32,934 nucleotides of DNA from a virus. A program made the position numbers and the translations under genes. The stretch is taken from the IMG/VR virus record IMGVR_UViG_3300043395_000794, positions 1 to 32,934 of that record, one strand, 5' to 3'. Shown here one piece after another: positions 23,580 through 30,419 of this stretch. Each line of letters begins with the position of its first letter. Position 1 is the stretch's first letter. The notes under the pieces were generated by a model, which saw nothing but the letters and a program-made list of their open reading frames with translations, was not told the DNA's origin and did no database searches.

Positions 23580-23772
23580 ACTTGCCGCTGTAGCGCATCT
23601 CGATGCACGTGCCGTGATCCACGCCGCGGCCGCTCTTTCTGCTCAACGCGCAGCGCATCACCACTACCTGGCCGCTGTACTTGGTGCCCGTGACCCGCTC
23701 GCGGTAATGCGCGCATTGCTTGCACAGCTCTCGTTCGTGTCCCCACGTGTACTCGGGCAGCTTCCACGTCAT
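23539..23772 (-). CDS. Small Cys-rich (zinc-ribbon-like) protein (77 aa)
   Basis: The frame MTWKLPEYTWGHERELCKQC then AHYRERVTGTKYSGQVVVMR, CALSRKSGRGVDHGTCIEMR and YSGKCGRLGALF has cysteines spaced CxxC ... C ... C ... C, compatible with one metal site. The ATG at 23772 overlaps the stop of the membrane protein gene upstream as ATGA. The longer open frame upstream is a shadow of that gene. The function is unknown; DNA or RNA binding is possible. Confidence 0.65.
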   Translation of the reverse strand: MTWKLPEYTWGHERELCKQCAHYRERVTGTKYSGQVVVMRCALSRKSGRGVDHGTCIEMRYSGKCGRLGALFAPKPA

Positions 23773-23921
23773 GGCAGCCACATGAGAAAGCCCAGCAGCG
23801 ACAAACACAGCAGGCAAAACACGACGACAAACAGCAGCACCTCGCTTGGGGAGGTGGCCTGGCACGCGCCAGGCGTTGGGCACGGCTGCCGACCCTGCCG
23901 GCATACACCGCTGCAGCTCAT
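23769..23921 (-). CDS. Small single-pass membrane protein (50 aa)
   Basis: The N-terminal half holds four cysteines (MSCSGVCRQGRQPCPTPGAC). The C-terminal half is one strong transmembrane helix (VLLFVVVFCLLCLSLLGFLM). Start and stop both overlap neighbours as ATGA. No family is recognised. In an early operon such proteins may affect the host membrane or superinfection, but nothing here shows that. Confidence 0.6.
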   Translation of the reverse strand: MSCSGVCRQGRQPCPTPGACQATSPSEVLLFVVVFCLLCLSLLGFLMWLP

Positions 23922-24097
23922 TGCCGGCCCTCCAACAGCTTGCGGTCGAGCTCGTACGCAATCTGGCGCACGTAGGCCAGCAGTTCCTTGAGCATGAGCA
24001 CCTGGCCCTGCAGCTGCCGGATCTCCGGCGTCACGTCTTTGCGCTCGCATTCGACCCCGTCGTCGTCAATCATTATTCGCAGGTAATGAGCATTCAT
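23918..24097 (-). CDS. Small hypothetical protein (59 aa)
   Basis: A 59-residue acidic, mainly helical protein: MNAHYLRIMIDDDGVECERK, then DVTPEIRQLQGQVLMLKELL and AYVRQIAYELDRKLLEGRQ, the last forming a probable coiled coil. Both ends overlap neighbours as ATGA. No family is recognised. Confidence 0.65.
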   Translation of the reverse strand: MNAHYLRIMIDDDGVECERKDVTPEIRQLQGQVLMLKELLAYVRQIAYELDRKLLEGRQ

Positions 24098-24519
24098 GGC
24101 AGTACCTCGTGAGCGTAGATTTCAATGCGGCCAGTCTGGCCGTACCACTTTTGCACGCGCAGCGCGCAAACTTGCTTGTCGTCGTCGTACAGCACCCCGT
24201 TGACAGCGTCCATCACCGCTTTGGCGATGTTGTCCAGGTCCGGCTTGCCCGGCACCAACAGACCCTCAAGCGCCTCCTGGCGGCGCTTCTTGCTCCAGCT
24301 GGCCGGCACTGGCAGCCAGGCCTCAATGCGCAGGCTAACCGGTCCGGCCATCGGCGGGCTGTCACCCATGGCATCCTGACAGGCCTGGCGTACCTGGGCC
24401 TCATAGGCCAGCGTCTTGGCGTCTGTGTACGTGCGCACAAAGCCGCCCCGCTTGCTGAACCGCGGCCGGCCCTTGCCCACGGGCACCGCCTCGAGGCTGA
24501 AGTGCACCGCAAACGCCAT
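24094..24519 (-). CDS. rusA: RusA-like Holliday junction resolvase (141 aa)
   Basis: This endonuclease cuts Holliday junctions and branched DNA. The motif KPDLDNIAKAVMDAVNGVLY followed by DDDKQV carries the family's acidic residues (D94, D96, D104 and the D112-D114 cluster). The N-terminus VPVGKGRPRFSKRGGFVRTY is also typical of RusA proteins. The length is slightly above that of E. coli RusA. The start overlaps the upstream stop as TGATG. It would clear recombination intermediates made by the YqaJ/RecT pair before packaging. Confidence 0.93.
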   Translation of the reverse strand: MAFAVHFSLEAVPVGKGRPRFSKRGGFVRTYTDAKTLAYEAQVRQACQDAMGDSPPMAGPVSLRIEAWLPVPASWSKKRRQEALEGLLVPGKPDLDNIAKAVMDAVNGVLYDDDKQVCALRVQKWYGQTGRIEIYAHEVLP

Positions 24520-24695
24520 CAGAGTAGGCCTTCCTGGCGCAGGGCCGCGACGAACTCTTCAATGTCCGGGTCGGGGATGCCGCCAGGGCAGGGCCCGTCT
24601 CCTGTCAGGAACAGGGCCTCCTCGATCACGGGTCCAGGGACGTCGGCGCCGTCTCGCACCAGCTGCAGCAGCCGCACAGCCTCGGCATAGTTCAC
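24519..24695 (-). CDS. Small acidic hypothetical protein (58 aa)
   Basis: A GTG-start gene (GTGA overlap with the upstream stop) encoding MNYAEAVRLLQLVRDGADVP, then GPVIEEALFLTGDGPCPGGI and PDPDIEEFVAALRQEGLL. It is acidic and helical with a Pro/Gly-rich centre. It overlaps the rusA start as TGATG. No family is recognised. Confidence 0.6.
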   Translation of the reverse strand: MNYAEAVRLLQLVRDGADVPGPVIEEALFLTGDGPCPGGIPDPDIEEFVAALRQEGLL

Positions 24696-24880
24696 TGCTT
24701 CACCCCCATCAGGAACCGCTGCAGACGGGGCTCAAGCGTGCCGTAGCGGGCCTGCAGGGCGTCCCGCACCAGCTCGTCAATGATGCTGGCCCGGCTGCGC
24801 CGCTGGTCTTCGGCCGCCTTGTCCAGCAGCTCCCGCGTCTCAGCCCGCAGGCGAATCAGGAAGGGTCGGGTCTTGTTCAT
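24692..24880 (-). CDS. Ribbon-helix-helix regulator (62 aa)
   Basis: The sequence MNKTRPFLIRLRAETRELLD then KAAEDQRRSRASIIDELVRD is a classic Arc/CopG-type ribbon-helix-helix: beta strand (PFLIRL), helix one, the turn (RSRAS) and helix two (IIDELVRDAL). It is the first gene of the leftward chain. The ATG at 24880 has only a poor ribosome site. A perfect 15-bp palindrome lies 12 bases upstream of the start and is a natural operator for autoregulation. It may control the divergent early promoters or copy number. Confidence 0.85.
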   Translation of the reverse strand: MNKTRPFLIRLRAETRELLDKAAEDQRRSRASIIDELVRDALQARYGTLEPRLQRFLMGVKQ

Positions 24881-24891
24881 GCCGCGAGTGT

Positions 24892-24906
24892 ATTGCGCCG
24901 CGCAAT
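24892..24906. promoter_or_regulatory. Operator-like palindrome
   Basis: ATTGCGC-C-GCGCAAT is a perfect inverted repeat with 7-bp arms around one base. It sits directly upstream of the ribbon-helix-helix gene start. Position and size suit autorepression by that protein. Confidence 0.6.
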
Positions 24907-24970
24907 GCGCGAACAGTAGAAAAAGCAACACCCAAGGGTTTCCCCTAGTGTTTTGCCCCCGTTTGGGTAG

Positions 24971-25000
24971 TTGACAGCGATATACAAACGCATCGACATT
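24971..25000 (+). promoter_or_regulatory. Possible rightward promoter
   Basis: A perfect TTGACA (24971-24976) is followed after 18 bases by GACATT, a weak -10 with three of six matches. It lies 45-75 bases upstream of the first rightward gene. The weak -10 suggests that an activator may be needed, or that the -10 is misjudged. Confidence 0.4.
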
Positions 25001-25044
25001 ATCGGTATCGCAACCGGGCAGATGAGGCCCACAGGAGATTGACG

Positions 25045-25251
25045 ATGATCCGCAAAACCCACCTCAAGCACACAGTCACCGGCGGCCCGACCTGTCAGAA
25101 GGGCCGCAGCGGCGGCCAGCTGCGAGGCGAGCACATCACCTTCGCCTTTGCCGAGTTTGTGGCCGAAGACCAGGCCGTGCGCTGCGAGCGTTGCGCCAGC
25201 AGCAAGCTCTTTGCCTTTTTGCAGCGTCGCGCCGCGACCGCAGGAGTCTGA
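25045..25251 (+). CDS. Small Cys-containing phage protein (68 aa)
   Basis: MIRKTHLKHTVTGGPTCQKG is followed by an HITFAFAEFV strand region and CERCASSKLFAFLQRRAA. The lone Cys plus the CERC pair might bind a metal. I recall similar small proteins with a T-C-x-G and C-x-x-C layout in other phages, with no known function. ATG at 25045 is chosen over the TTG at 25039 because AGGAG lies about eight bases upstream. It is the first gene of the rightward block. Confidence 0.7.
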   Translation: MIRKTHLKHTVTGGPTCQKGRSGGQLRGEHITFAFAEFVAEDQAVRCERCASSKLFAFLQRRAATAGV

Positions 25252-25254
25252 GCC

Positions 25255-25914
25255 ATGGCCACCAAGTTTGTCGCTTACTTCCGGGTTTCGACCGACCGCC
25301 AGGGCCAGTCAGGCCTTGGCCTGGAGGCCCAACGCGAGGCTGTCGCCCGCTATGTCGGCCAGGCCGAGCTGCTCGCCGAGTTCACCGAGGTCGAATCCGG
25401 CCGCAACAACAACCGAGCCCAGCTGGCTGCCGCCCTGGCCGCAGCCAAGCGCGCCAAGGCCACCCTGGTGATTGCCAAGCTCGACCGCCTGGCGCGCAAT
25501 GTGCACTTCATCAGCGGCCTGCTCGAGTCCAACGTGCCGTTTGTCTGCGCCGACGCGCCCGAGGCCGACCGCACATTCCTGCAGATGATGGCCGTGTTTG
25601 CCGAATGGGAAGCCCGCAAAATCAGCGAGCGCACCAAGGCAGCCCTGGCCCAGGTCAAAGCCCAGGGTCGCACTCTCGGCTGTCCCAAGCCCGAGATCGG
25701 CAGCGCCGCAGGCGTGGCCGTGCTCAAGGCCAAGGCATCAGCGTATGCCGAGCGGGTTGGCCCAATCGTGCGTGAGATCCAGGCCAAGGCCGGCGCCAGC
25801 ACCCTGCGCGAGATCGGCCAGGCCCTCGAGGCCCGCGGCGTGGCCACTCCCCGCGGCGGCATGGCCTGGGGTCCGGCACAAGTTTCCAACCTGCTGCAGA
25901 GGCTCGCAATATGA
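25255..25914 (+). CDS. Small serine recombinase, resolvase/invertase family (219 aa)
   Basis: The catalytic domain begins AYFRVSTDRQGQSGLGLEAQ with nucleophile S12. IAKLDRLARNVHFISGLL (K75, D77, R78, R81) is the arginine-bearing active-site motif, and EWEARKISERTKAALAQVKA is the long E helix. The C-terminal part, STLREIGQALEARGVATPRG then WGPAQVSNLLQRL, is a helix-turn-helix DNA-binding region. It lacks the large domains of serine integrases, so it should act like a resolvase or invertase. AGGAG lies eight bases before the ATG. Roles could be multimer resolution of the circular genome, inversion or integration. Confidence 0.93.
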   Translation: MATKFVAYFRVSTDRQGQSGLGLEAQREAVARYVGQAELLAEFTEVESGRNNNRAQLAAALAAAKRAKATLVIAKLDRLARNVHFISGLLESNVPFVCADAPEADRTFLQMMAVFAEWEARKISERTKAALAQVKAQGRTLGCPKPEIGSAAGVAVLKAKASAYAERVGPIVREIQAKAGASTLREIGQALEARGVATPRGGMAWGPAQVSNLLQRLAI

Positions 25915-26072
25915 GCCTGGCCCTGGGCATATTGGTGGCGCTGGCCATCATCGGCCAGGCCGGGTTTATCGCCTGGGCTCACCGCCAGGCATCCAAGCGC
26001 AGCGCCGAGACTGCCAAACGGCGCGCAGATCTGATCGAAAACGAAGCAACCAAACAGGAGATGACCAAGTGA
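25911..26072 (+). CDS. Small membrane protein (53 aa)
   Basis: One N-terminal transmembrane helix (SLALGILVALAIIGQAGFIA) is followed by a basic cytoplasmic-type tail (HRQASKRSAETAKRRADLIE). The ATG overlaps the recombinase stop as ATGA, and the next gene starts at a GTG overlapping its stop as GTGA. No family is recognised. Confidence 0.6.
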   Translation: MSLALGILVALAIIGQAGFIAWAHRQASKRSAETAKRRADLIENEATKQEMTK

Positions 26073-26179
26073 ATCAGCCCTTCATTCCCGAGACCGAATC
26101 CCTGGCCGACAAGCTCTGCGCAGCTGCGGCCATCCTGCTCCTGGTGGCAGCCCTGCCGCTGGTCATGCTGCTGGGGTGA
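26069..26179 (+). CDS. Tiny membrane protein (36 aa)
   Basis: GTG start with AGGAG eight bases upstream. MNQPFIPETESLADKLC is followed by a hydrophobic helix AAAAILLLVAALPLVMLLG. The coupled arrangement and good ribosome site support a real gene. No family is recognised. Confidence 0.55.
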   Translation: MNQPFIPETESLADKLCAAAAILLLVAALPLVMLLG

Positions 26180-26182
26180 GCT

Positions 26183-26377
26183 ATGCAAACCAATACACCC
26201 ATCATCCCCGACCACCTGCTCATCAACGGCAGGCCATACGTGATTGCCGCGGCCACCGACGTGCAGCAAACCTGGCTGCGCCACGGCTGGGTCCCGCCAG
26301 ACCGCAGGCGCCAGCAAGAGATGCGCGAACAGCTCAACAAGCTGCAGCCTCTCATCGATGAGGCCACCCATGTCTAA
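26183..26377 (+). CDS. Hypothetical protein (64 aa)
   Basis: MQTNTPIIPDHLLINGRPYV then IAAATDVQQTWLRHGWVPPD and a helical Arg/Gln-rich tail (RRRQQEMREQLNKLQPLIDE). Its stop overlaps the next gene by eight bases. WLRHGWVPP recalls small phage proteins of unknown role. Confidence 0.6.
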   Translation: MQTNTPIIPDHLLINGRPYVIAAATDVQQTWLRHGWVPPDRRRQQEMREQLNKLQPLIDEATHV

Positions 26378-26657
26378 GGGGCGCGAGATCAAGCAGCAGC
26401 AGCTGGCCATGTTCGAGGAGCGCGATCACTTATTCTTGGCGCGCTGCCGGGCGTATGCCGCAACTGTGGCCAGGGACCGCGGCCAGGTCTGCATCAACGA
26501 CGTGCGGGAGGCCATTGAAGTGCCGCCCGGCGTGCACCCATCAGTGCTGGGCGCGGTCTTCCGCACCAGGCTGTTCACGGCCATCGGGTTCACCGAGGCC
26601 ACCCACCCCGCTGCGCACGCTCGCGTCGTGCGCGTCTACACACTCAGAAAGGATTGA
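26370..26657 (+). CDS. Hypothetical protein, possible winged-helix-like (95 aa)
   Basis: MSKGREIKQQQLAMFEERDH then LFLARCRAYAATVARDRGQV, CINDVREAIEVPPGVHPSVL and GAVFRTRLFTAIGFTEATHP. The helix-turn-helix-like spacing (VCINDVREAI ... HPSVLGAVF) followed by a strand suggests a small winged-helix fold; similar proteins occur beside phage recombination genes. ATG at 26370 is preferred over longer frames that lie in the previous gene. The fold is an inference. Confidence 0.6.
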   Translation: MSKGREIKQQQLAMFEERDHLFLARCRAYAATVARDRGQVCINDVREAIEVPPGVHPSVLGAVFRTRLFTAIGFTEATHPAAHARVVRVYTLRKD

Positions 26658-26660
26658 CCA

Positions 26661-27617
26661 ATGGCCGGGAAACTGACCGACGACAGAGAGATGAGCGCCA
26701 GCCGCCTGCCAGGGCTTATGGGGTTCAGCAAGTACAGCACGCCAAATGATGAGCTGCAGTTCAGCATCAACGCGATCGACGGCAAAGAGCGCCCCGATAT
26801 CGGCAACGAAGCGATGGCCTGGGGCAACACCCTCGAGCCCGTGATCCTGACCGAGGCAGCCAAACGCCTGGGCCTGGACCGTGTCGAGACCGTGATTGAC
26901 AAACCCTATCGGCACGACGCCATCCCGCTGCAGTGCTCGCTCGACGGTGTTGGCTACGGCAGCGGCCAGGAAATTGTCAGCGACCCAGACAAGGGCATCG
27001 TTGTAGTTGGCCAGGAAAAAATATTTCTCGACGGGCCGGGCGTGCTTGAGGCCAAGCTGACAAAGGTCGCCCCGGAGGAGACCCCGCACCTGGCGCGTGG
27101 GCCCGTGCAACTGCAGGGCCAGCTGCTGGTGACCGGCCACAAGTGGGGCGCCGTCTGCGTGCTCTACGAAGGGATTGCGCTGCGGGTGTTCCTGTTCGCG
27201 CCGCACATGGAAACCCAGAAGGCCATCATCAAGGCCGTGACCGAGTTCCAGCACAAGCTGGACAAGTACACGCGGGACGGCGAGATCGAATGGTATGCGC
27301 CGCAGTCCACCGATGAGCTCAATCGGATCTACCCGACAGCCCAGGACCGCACCGTCGATCTGTCTGCCGGCCTTGAGGCACTGGTGGCTAGCATCCAGGC
27401 CAGCAAGGCCACCATTAAGGCCGCGGAGAAGTCGATCGGCGAATGCGAGAAGCAGATCAAGGAGGCCATGGGAACCGCCGAGCGCGGCAGGGCTGGCAAG
27501 TGGATGGTGGCCTGGCCGATGCGCCACTATCAGGCACAGCCCGCCAAGACGGTGCCAGCCAAGGAAGCCTACAGCATTCGACAGTCGACGCTGACGATTA
27601 AGGAGGCCAAGCCGTGA
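26661..27617 (+). CDS. YqaJ-type viral recombinase exonuclease (318 aa)
   Basis: This is probably a 5'-3' double-strand exonuclease of the PD-(D/E)xK superfamily that makes single strands for the RecT-like partner. Motifs are SRLPGLMGFSKYSTP (N-terminal), AMAWGNTLEPVILTEA (E59), QCSLDG (D95), GVLEAKLTK (E130, K132) and PVQLQGQLLVTGHKWGAV, in the order of the lambda-exonuclease fold. Residues about 230-275 form a coiled coil, common in YqaJ proteins. It is placed 5' of recT, as is usual for such pairs. Confidence 0.92.
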   Translation: MAGKLTDDREMSASRLPGLMGFSKYSTPNDELQFSINAIDGKERPDIGNEAMAWGNTLEPVILTEAAKRLGLDRVETVIDKPYRHDAIPLQCSLDGVGYGSGQEIVSDPDKGIVVVGQEKIFLDGPGVLEAKLTKVAPEETPHLARGPVQLQGQLLVTGHKWGAVCVLYEGIALRVFLFAPHMETQKAIIKAVTEFQHKLDKYTRDGEIEWYAPQSTDELNRIYPTAQDRTVDLSAGLEALVASIQASKATIKAAEKSIGECEKQIKEAMGTAERGRAGKWMVAWPMRHYQAQPAKTVPAKEAYSIRQSTLTIKEAKP

Positions 27618-27790
27618 ACGTAGCCGCCCTCGAGCAGGCATACGAAAAGGCCGTCTTGGCCTTTCTCAATGCCGTGCCAACCGCATCAGAAAAGCAGGCC
27701 GAGGCCTGCGTCGAAGCAATCGCCGAGATGGTGCTCGCCACCCTCGCATCACAACTGACAGAGGATTCTCATGCAACTGACCACCACTAA
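27614..27790 (+). CDS. Small hypothetical protein between exonuclease and annealing protein (58 aa)
   Basis: GTG start with a full AAGGAGG site seven bases upstream. It overlaps the exonuclease stop as GTGA. It encodes a helical protein: MNVAALEQAYEKAVLAFLNA then VPTASEKQAEACVEAIAEMV. The last 20 bases overlap the recT start. No family is recognised. Confidence 0.6.
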   Translation: MNVAALEQAYEKAVLAFLNAVPTASEKQAEACVEAIAEMVLATLASQLTEDSHATDHH

Positions 27791-28811
27791 CCAACGCGGC
27801 TTTGCGCCCGCCACAATCACCGAGGCCATCCACTTCAGCGAGATGCTGGCTGGCAGCAACATGGTCCCAAAGGCCTACCAGGGCAAGCCGCAGGACATTC
27901 TCGTCTGCGTCCAGTGGGGCTATGAAATCGGCCTGGCGCCCATGCAAGCGCTGCAAAACATCGCCGTGATTAACGGCAAGCCCAGCGTGTACGGTGACGC
28001 GGCGCTGGCCTTGGTGCAGGCCTCGCCCGTCTGCGAGGATATCGAGGAGCGCTTCGAGGGCGAGGAGGGCACCGGCAAGTTCATGGCCGTCTGCGTGGCC
28101 AAGCGCCGCGGCCGCCAGCCGGTCGTTTGCACGTTCTCTGTCGAGGATGCCAGGCGTGCCGGTCTGTGGGGCAAGCAAGGGCCCTGGCAGGCCTACCCCA
28201 AGCGGATGCTGCAGATGCGCGCCCGCGGCTTCGCCCTGCGCGACGCCTTCCCCGACGTGCTCAAGGGCCTCATCACGGCCGAGGAGGCGCAGGACTACCC
28301 CGAGGAGCGCGAGCGCCCCATCAAGGACATCACCCCGCGCAAGGCGGCCAACCCGCTGGATGCCATTGCGCCGCCAGAGCCGCCGCCCCTGGAGCTCGAG
28401 GCCCCGTCGGTGACCGAGGCCGAGATCATGGGCGTCGAGCTGCCGGTCGTGGAGATGGAGTTCTCAACCCAGGAGAACTACCCAGACCCCCAGGTCAGCG
28501 ACCCGGAGCCCGTGGACATTGACGGCCAGGCCTTCGACCCTCCCGCGCCGTCAGGGTTCCAGCTGCTGGCGCCCGGCCAGGACAAGCCGCTGGCCGTGCT
28601 CCAGACCCTCGACGCCTGGCAGGATGCCTACGAACAGATGGCCGACAAAATCGCCCGTTCACGCAAGCATGAGCCCCGCGAGCGCATGACCAAGCTGCGG
28701 GAGTTCCGCGAGGCCAATGAGTCAATCATGCGCAGCATTGACAGCACCAAGCGGCTGCGGCACACGGCAGCGCAGTCCCAGCGCTTAGCCGCCCTGGGCG
28801 CTGCTCAGTAG
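27771..28811 (+). CDS. recT: RecT-family single-strand annealing protein (346 aa)
   Basis: This anneals complementary single strands and pairs with the upstream exonuclease. The core at residues 15-170 matches the family: ITEAIHFSEMLAGSNMVPKA, YQGKPQDILVCVQWGYEIGL, APMQALQNIAVINGKPSVYG, and later PKRMLQMRARGFALRDAFPD. The C-terminal half is an acidic Pro-rich linker followed by a short helical domain, longer than in E. coli RecT. It is the last rightward gene; its stop overlaps the endolysin stop on the other strand by seven bases. Confidence 0.92.
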   Translation: MQLTTTNQRGFAPATITEAIHFSEMLAGSNMVPKAYQGKPQDILVCVQWGYEIGLAPMQALQNIAVINGKPSVYGDAALALVQASPVCEDIEERFEGEEGTGKFMAVCVAKRRGRQPVVCTFSVEDARRAGLWGKQGPWQAYPKRMLQMRARGFALRDAFPDVLKGLITAEEAQDYPEERERPIKDITPRKAANPLDAIAPPEPPPLELEAPSVTEAEIMGVELPVVEMEFSTQENYPDPQVSDPEPVDIDGQAFDPPAPSGFQLLAPGQDKPLAVLQTLDAWQDAYEQMADKIARSRKHEPRERMTKLREFREANESIMRSIDSTKRLRHTAAQSQRLAALGAAQ

Positions 28812-29470
28812 ACCAGGCCGGCGAGCACCGCCCGATACCGGCGCTCACGGTCTGCCAGGCCGATCGTGCCCCCGTTGATCTTCTTGGTCAGCGCCACGAA
28901 GTCGTCGGCATCAGCCAGGGGCCCGCACTTGTTGACCGACCAAAACCAGGCGGCCGACAGTGCGGCGCCCTCGGGCTCCAGCAGCAGGTCAGGCTGGGCC
29001 ACCAGATCCAGCCCAAGCGCCTGGCCGCAGCGCGTGTAGTTGTCCTTGCCGGTCAGCTGCTTGAGGCCGCGCCCGCGATACTTCCAGCCCTCGCCAGACT
29101 CAATAGGGCCGTTGCCCATGCGCGAGGCATAGACCACGTTGGCGATCATCTCGGGCTTGCGGTGCAGCGCCAGCGCGAACTTGTTGGGGCTGTTCTTCCC
29201 CTCCTTGGTCTTGACCGGTTTTTTGTCCTCGCCCAGCACCGCAAACCGGTTGGGCCAGATGGCCGCCATGCCGTCTGCCGAATAGTTCAGATTCTCGGAC
29301 AGCAATGTGTAGTTGCCAGACTCGTGCGCGGTCTGCGCCAGCCAGCCAGCGACCTGGCGCACCGAGGCAATGCCAAACCTGGCCATGGCCGCCTGCACAT
29401 GAGGCAGCCAGCGCTCGGCCACCTCTCGCTTGAGGCCGGCCGCCGTCAGCTGGTCAATGCCAGGCGTCAC
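28805..29470 (-). CDS. Endolysin, glycoside hydrolase family 19 (221 aa)
   Basis: This muramidase/chitinase-like lysin degrades peptidoglycan. Family motifs are WLAQTAHESGNYTLLSENLN with E50 as likely catalytic acid and E59 as the second, YRGRGLKQLTGKDNYTRCGQ, and the C-terminal LTKKINGGTIGLADRERRYR. No signal peptide is visible, so a holin should be required. The GTG start at 29470 overlaps the holin stop as GTGA. It is the last gene of the leftward chain. Confidence 0.93.
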   Translation of the reverse strand: MTPGIDQLTAAGLKREVAERWLPHVQAAMARFGIASVRQVAGWLAQTAHESGNYTLLSENLNYSADGMAAIWPNRFAVLGEDKKPVKTKEGKNSPNKFALALHRKPEMIANVVYASRMGNGPIESGEGWKYRGRGLKQLTGKDNYTRCGQALGLDLVAQPDLLLEPEGAALSAAWFWSVNKCGPLADADDFVALTKKINGGTIGLADRERRYRAVLAGLVY

Positions 29471-29946
29471 TTCTTCTCGTCCTTCTTGCGGCTGCCAATG
29501 CTCGAACCAAGCAGGAACTGGAACATCGAGGCCACCATCGTGCCCAGCACGAAGCCCAGGATGGTGTCAGCAAACCGGATGTTGTCTTCGGGTATCTGGC
29601 CGAATGTGATGAAGCCGATATACGTCGCAGCCAGGATCGACCAGAAGCTGATGAAGTAGTAGACAAAGCGCCGCACCAGCGGGTCGTCAGACTCCATGGC
29701 CTTGAGCTGCATATCCCGAGCGCCCTGCATATTCTTGAGGTCGATCTCGGCCATGAACTCCTCATGCTTCATGGCAGCTTCTTTGAGCTTGGCCACGTCG
29801 TCGGGCTTCATGTCGCCTTCTGGCTTGAGCTCCACGCCCAGCTTCTGCTGGACGTAATCGACACCCTTCTCCATGACGGCGTCGGCCACCTTGGGCAGGC
29901 CGTTGGAGATGAGACCAGAGACGATTGAGGCGACGATAGGCAGCAT
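29467..29946 (-). CDS. Holin-like membrane protein (159 aa)
   Basis: A protein with an N-terminal hydrophobic segment (LPIVASIVSGLISNGLP), a charged helical middle (residues 30-90), and two strong transmembrane helices (about 94-116 and 124-147), ending in a basic tail SRKKDEKK. Size and layout resemble three-helix holins of the gene-transfer-agent type. It is directly upstream of, and coupled to, the endolysin gene. The ATG at 29946 forms TGATG with the upstream stop. The holin role is inferred from topology and position. Confidence 0.75.
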   Translation of the reverse strand: MLPIVASIVSGLISNGLPKVADAVMEKGVDYVQQKLGVELKPEGDMKPDDVAKLKEAAMKHEEFMAEIDLKNMQGARDMQLKAMESDDPLVRRFVYYFISFWSILAATYIGFITFGQIPEDNIRFADTILGFVLGTMVASMFQFLLGSSIGSRKKDEKK

Positions 29947-30419
29947 CAGATCACCATGGCGTAGAAGAACAGAGACAGACCCGCACCGCCGACGGCGATG
30001 CTGGCCCACAGCAGGGGCATCATCACAGCCAGGATGGCCGCGGAGCTGAGCACAATGGCCAACTGCAGCGCCATGCCCGCATAGGAGAACCAGGGGCTGC
30101 GCTGCTTGGCCAGGTCGCGTTGGGCCTCAGCATCCCGCGCTTTGGCCGAGATCTCCTCCATGTCGGCGCGCTGCTTGGCAGCCTTCTCCTCGTGGCCGGC
30201 CGTCTCGTAGATCGTGGCCCTGACGTTCTTCGCCTGGAACCAAGCCCAATAGTTGTTGGCCGCAATCGTGCCGTTGAGCACCTTGCTCGAGTTGCTGCCG
30301 CCGAACATCCCGTTGACGGCCAGCAGCAGGGCGAAGATGGAGATCGTCAGAGCAGCCCATTGCTTGACGTAGGCCTCGCGCTCCGAGCGCGACGCGGTGG
30401 AGGGTGGTGCTTTAAACAT
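29946..30419 (-). CDS. DUF4337-like membrane protein (157 aa)
   Basis: A three-pass membrane protein: helix at about 20-38 (WAALTISIFALLLAVNGMF), then NNYWAWFQAKNVRATIYETA, which is the hallmark of DUF4337, a coiled middle, and two C-terminal helices (about 114-156). DUF4337 proteins are known from bacteria, with no established function. It is unusual to see one in a phage lysis cassette, where it may serve as an accessory or antiholin. The ATG at 30419 forms TGATG with the upstream stop. Confidence 0.75.
   Translation of the reverse strand: MFKAPPSTASRSEREAYVKQWAALTISIFALLLAVNGMFGGSNSSKVLNGTIAANNYWAWFQAKNVRATIYETAGHEEKAAKQRADMEEISAKARDAEAQRDLAKQRSPWFSYAGMALQLAIVLSSAAILAVMMPLLWASIAVGGAGLSLFFYAMVI

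Larger units (their letters stand above)
24881..25044. promoter_or_regulatory. Divergent control region
   Basis: This is the only place where transcription diverges: the regulator gene runs left and the recombination block runs right. It contains the palindrome at 24892-24906 and a perfect -35 hexamer on the plus strand (24971-24976). I could not find a convincing leftward promoter by eye. A recombination site for the nearby serine recombinase could also be here. Confidence 0.65.

Noticed and set aside
26541-27641. 366-codon minus-strand open frame
   Set aside because: It is antisense to the YqaJ exonuclease gene, whose catalytic motifs are intact.
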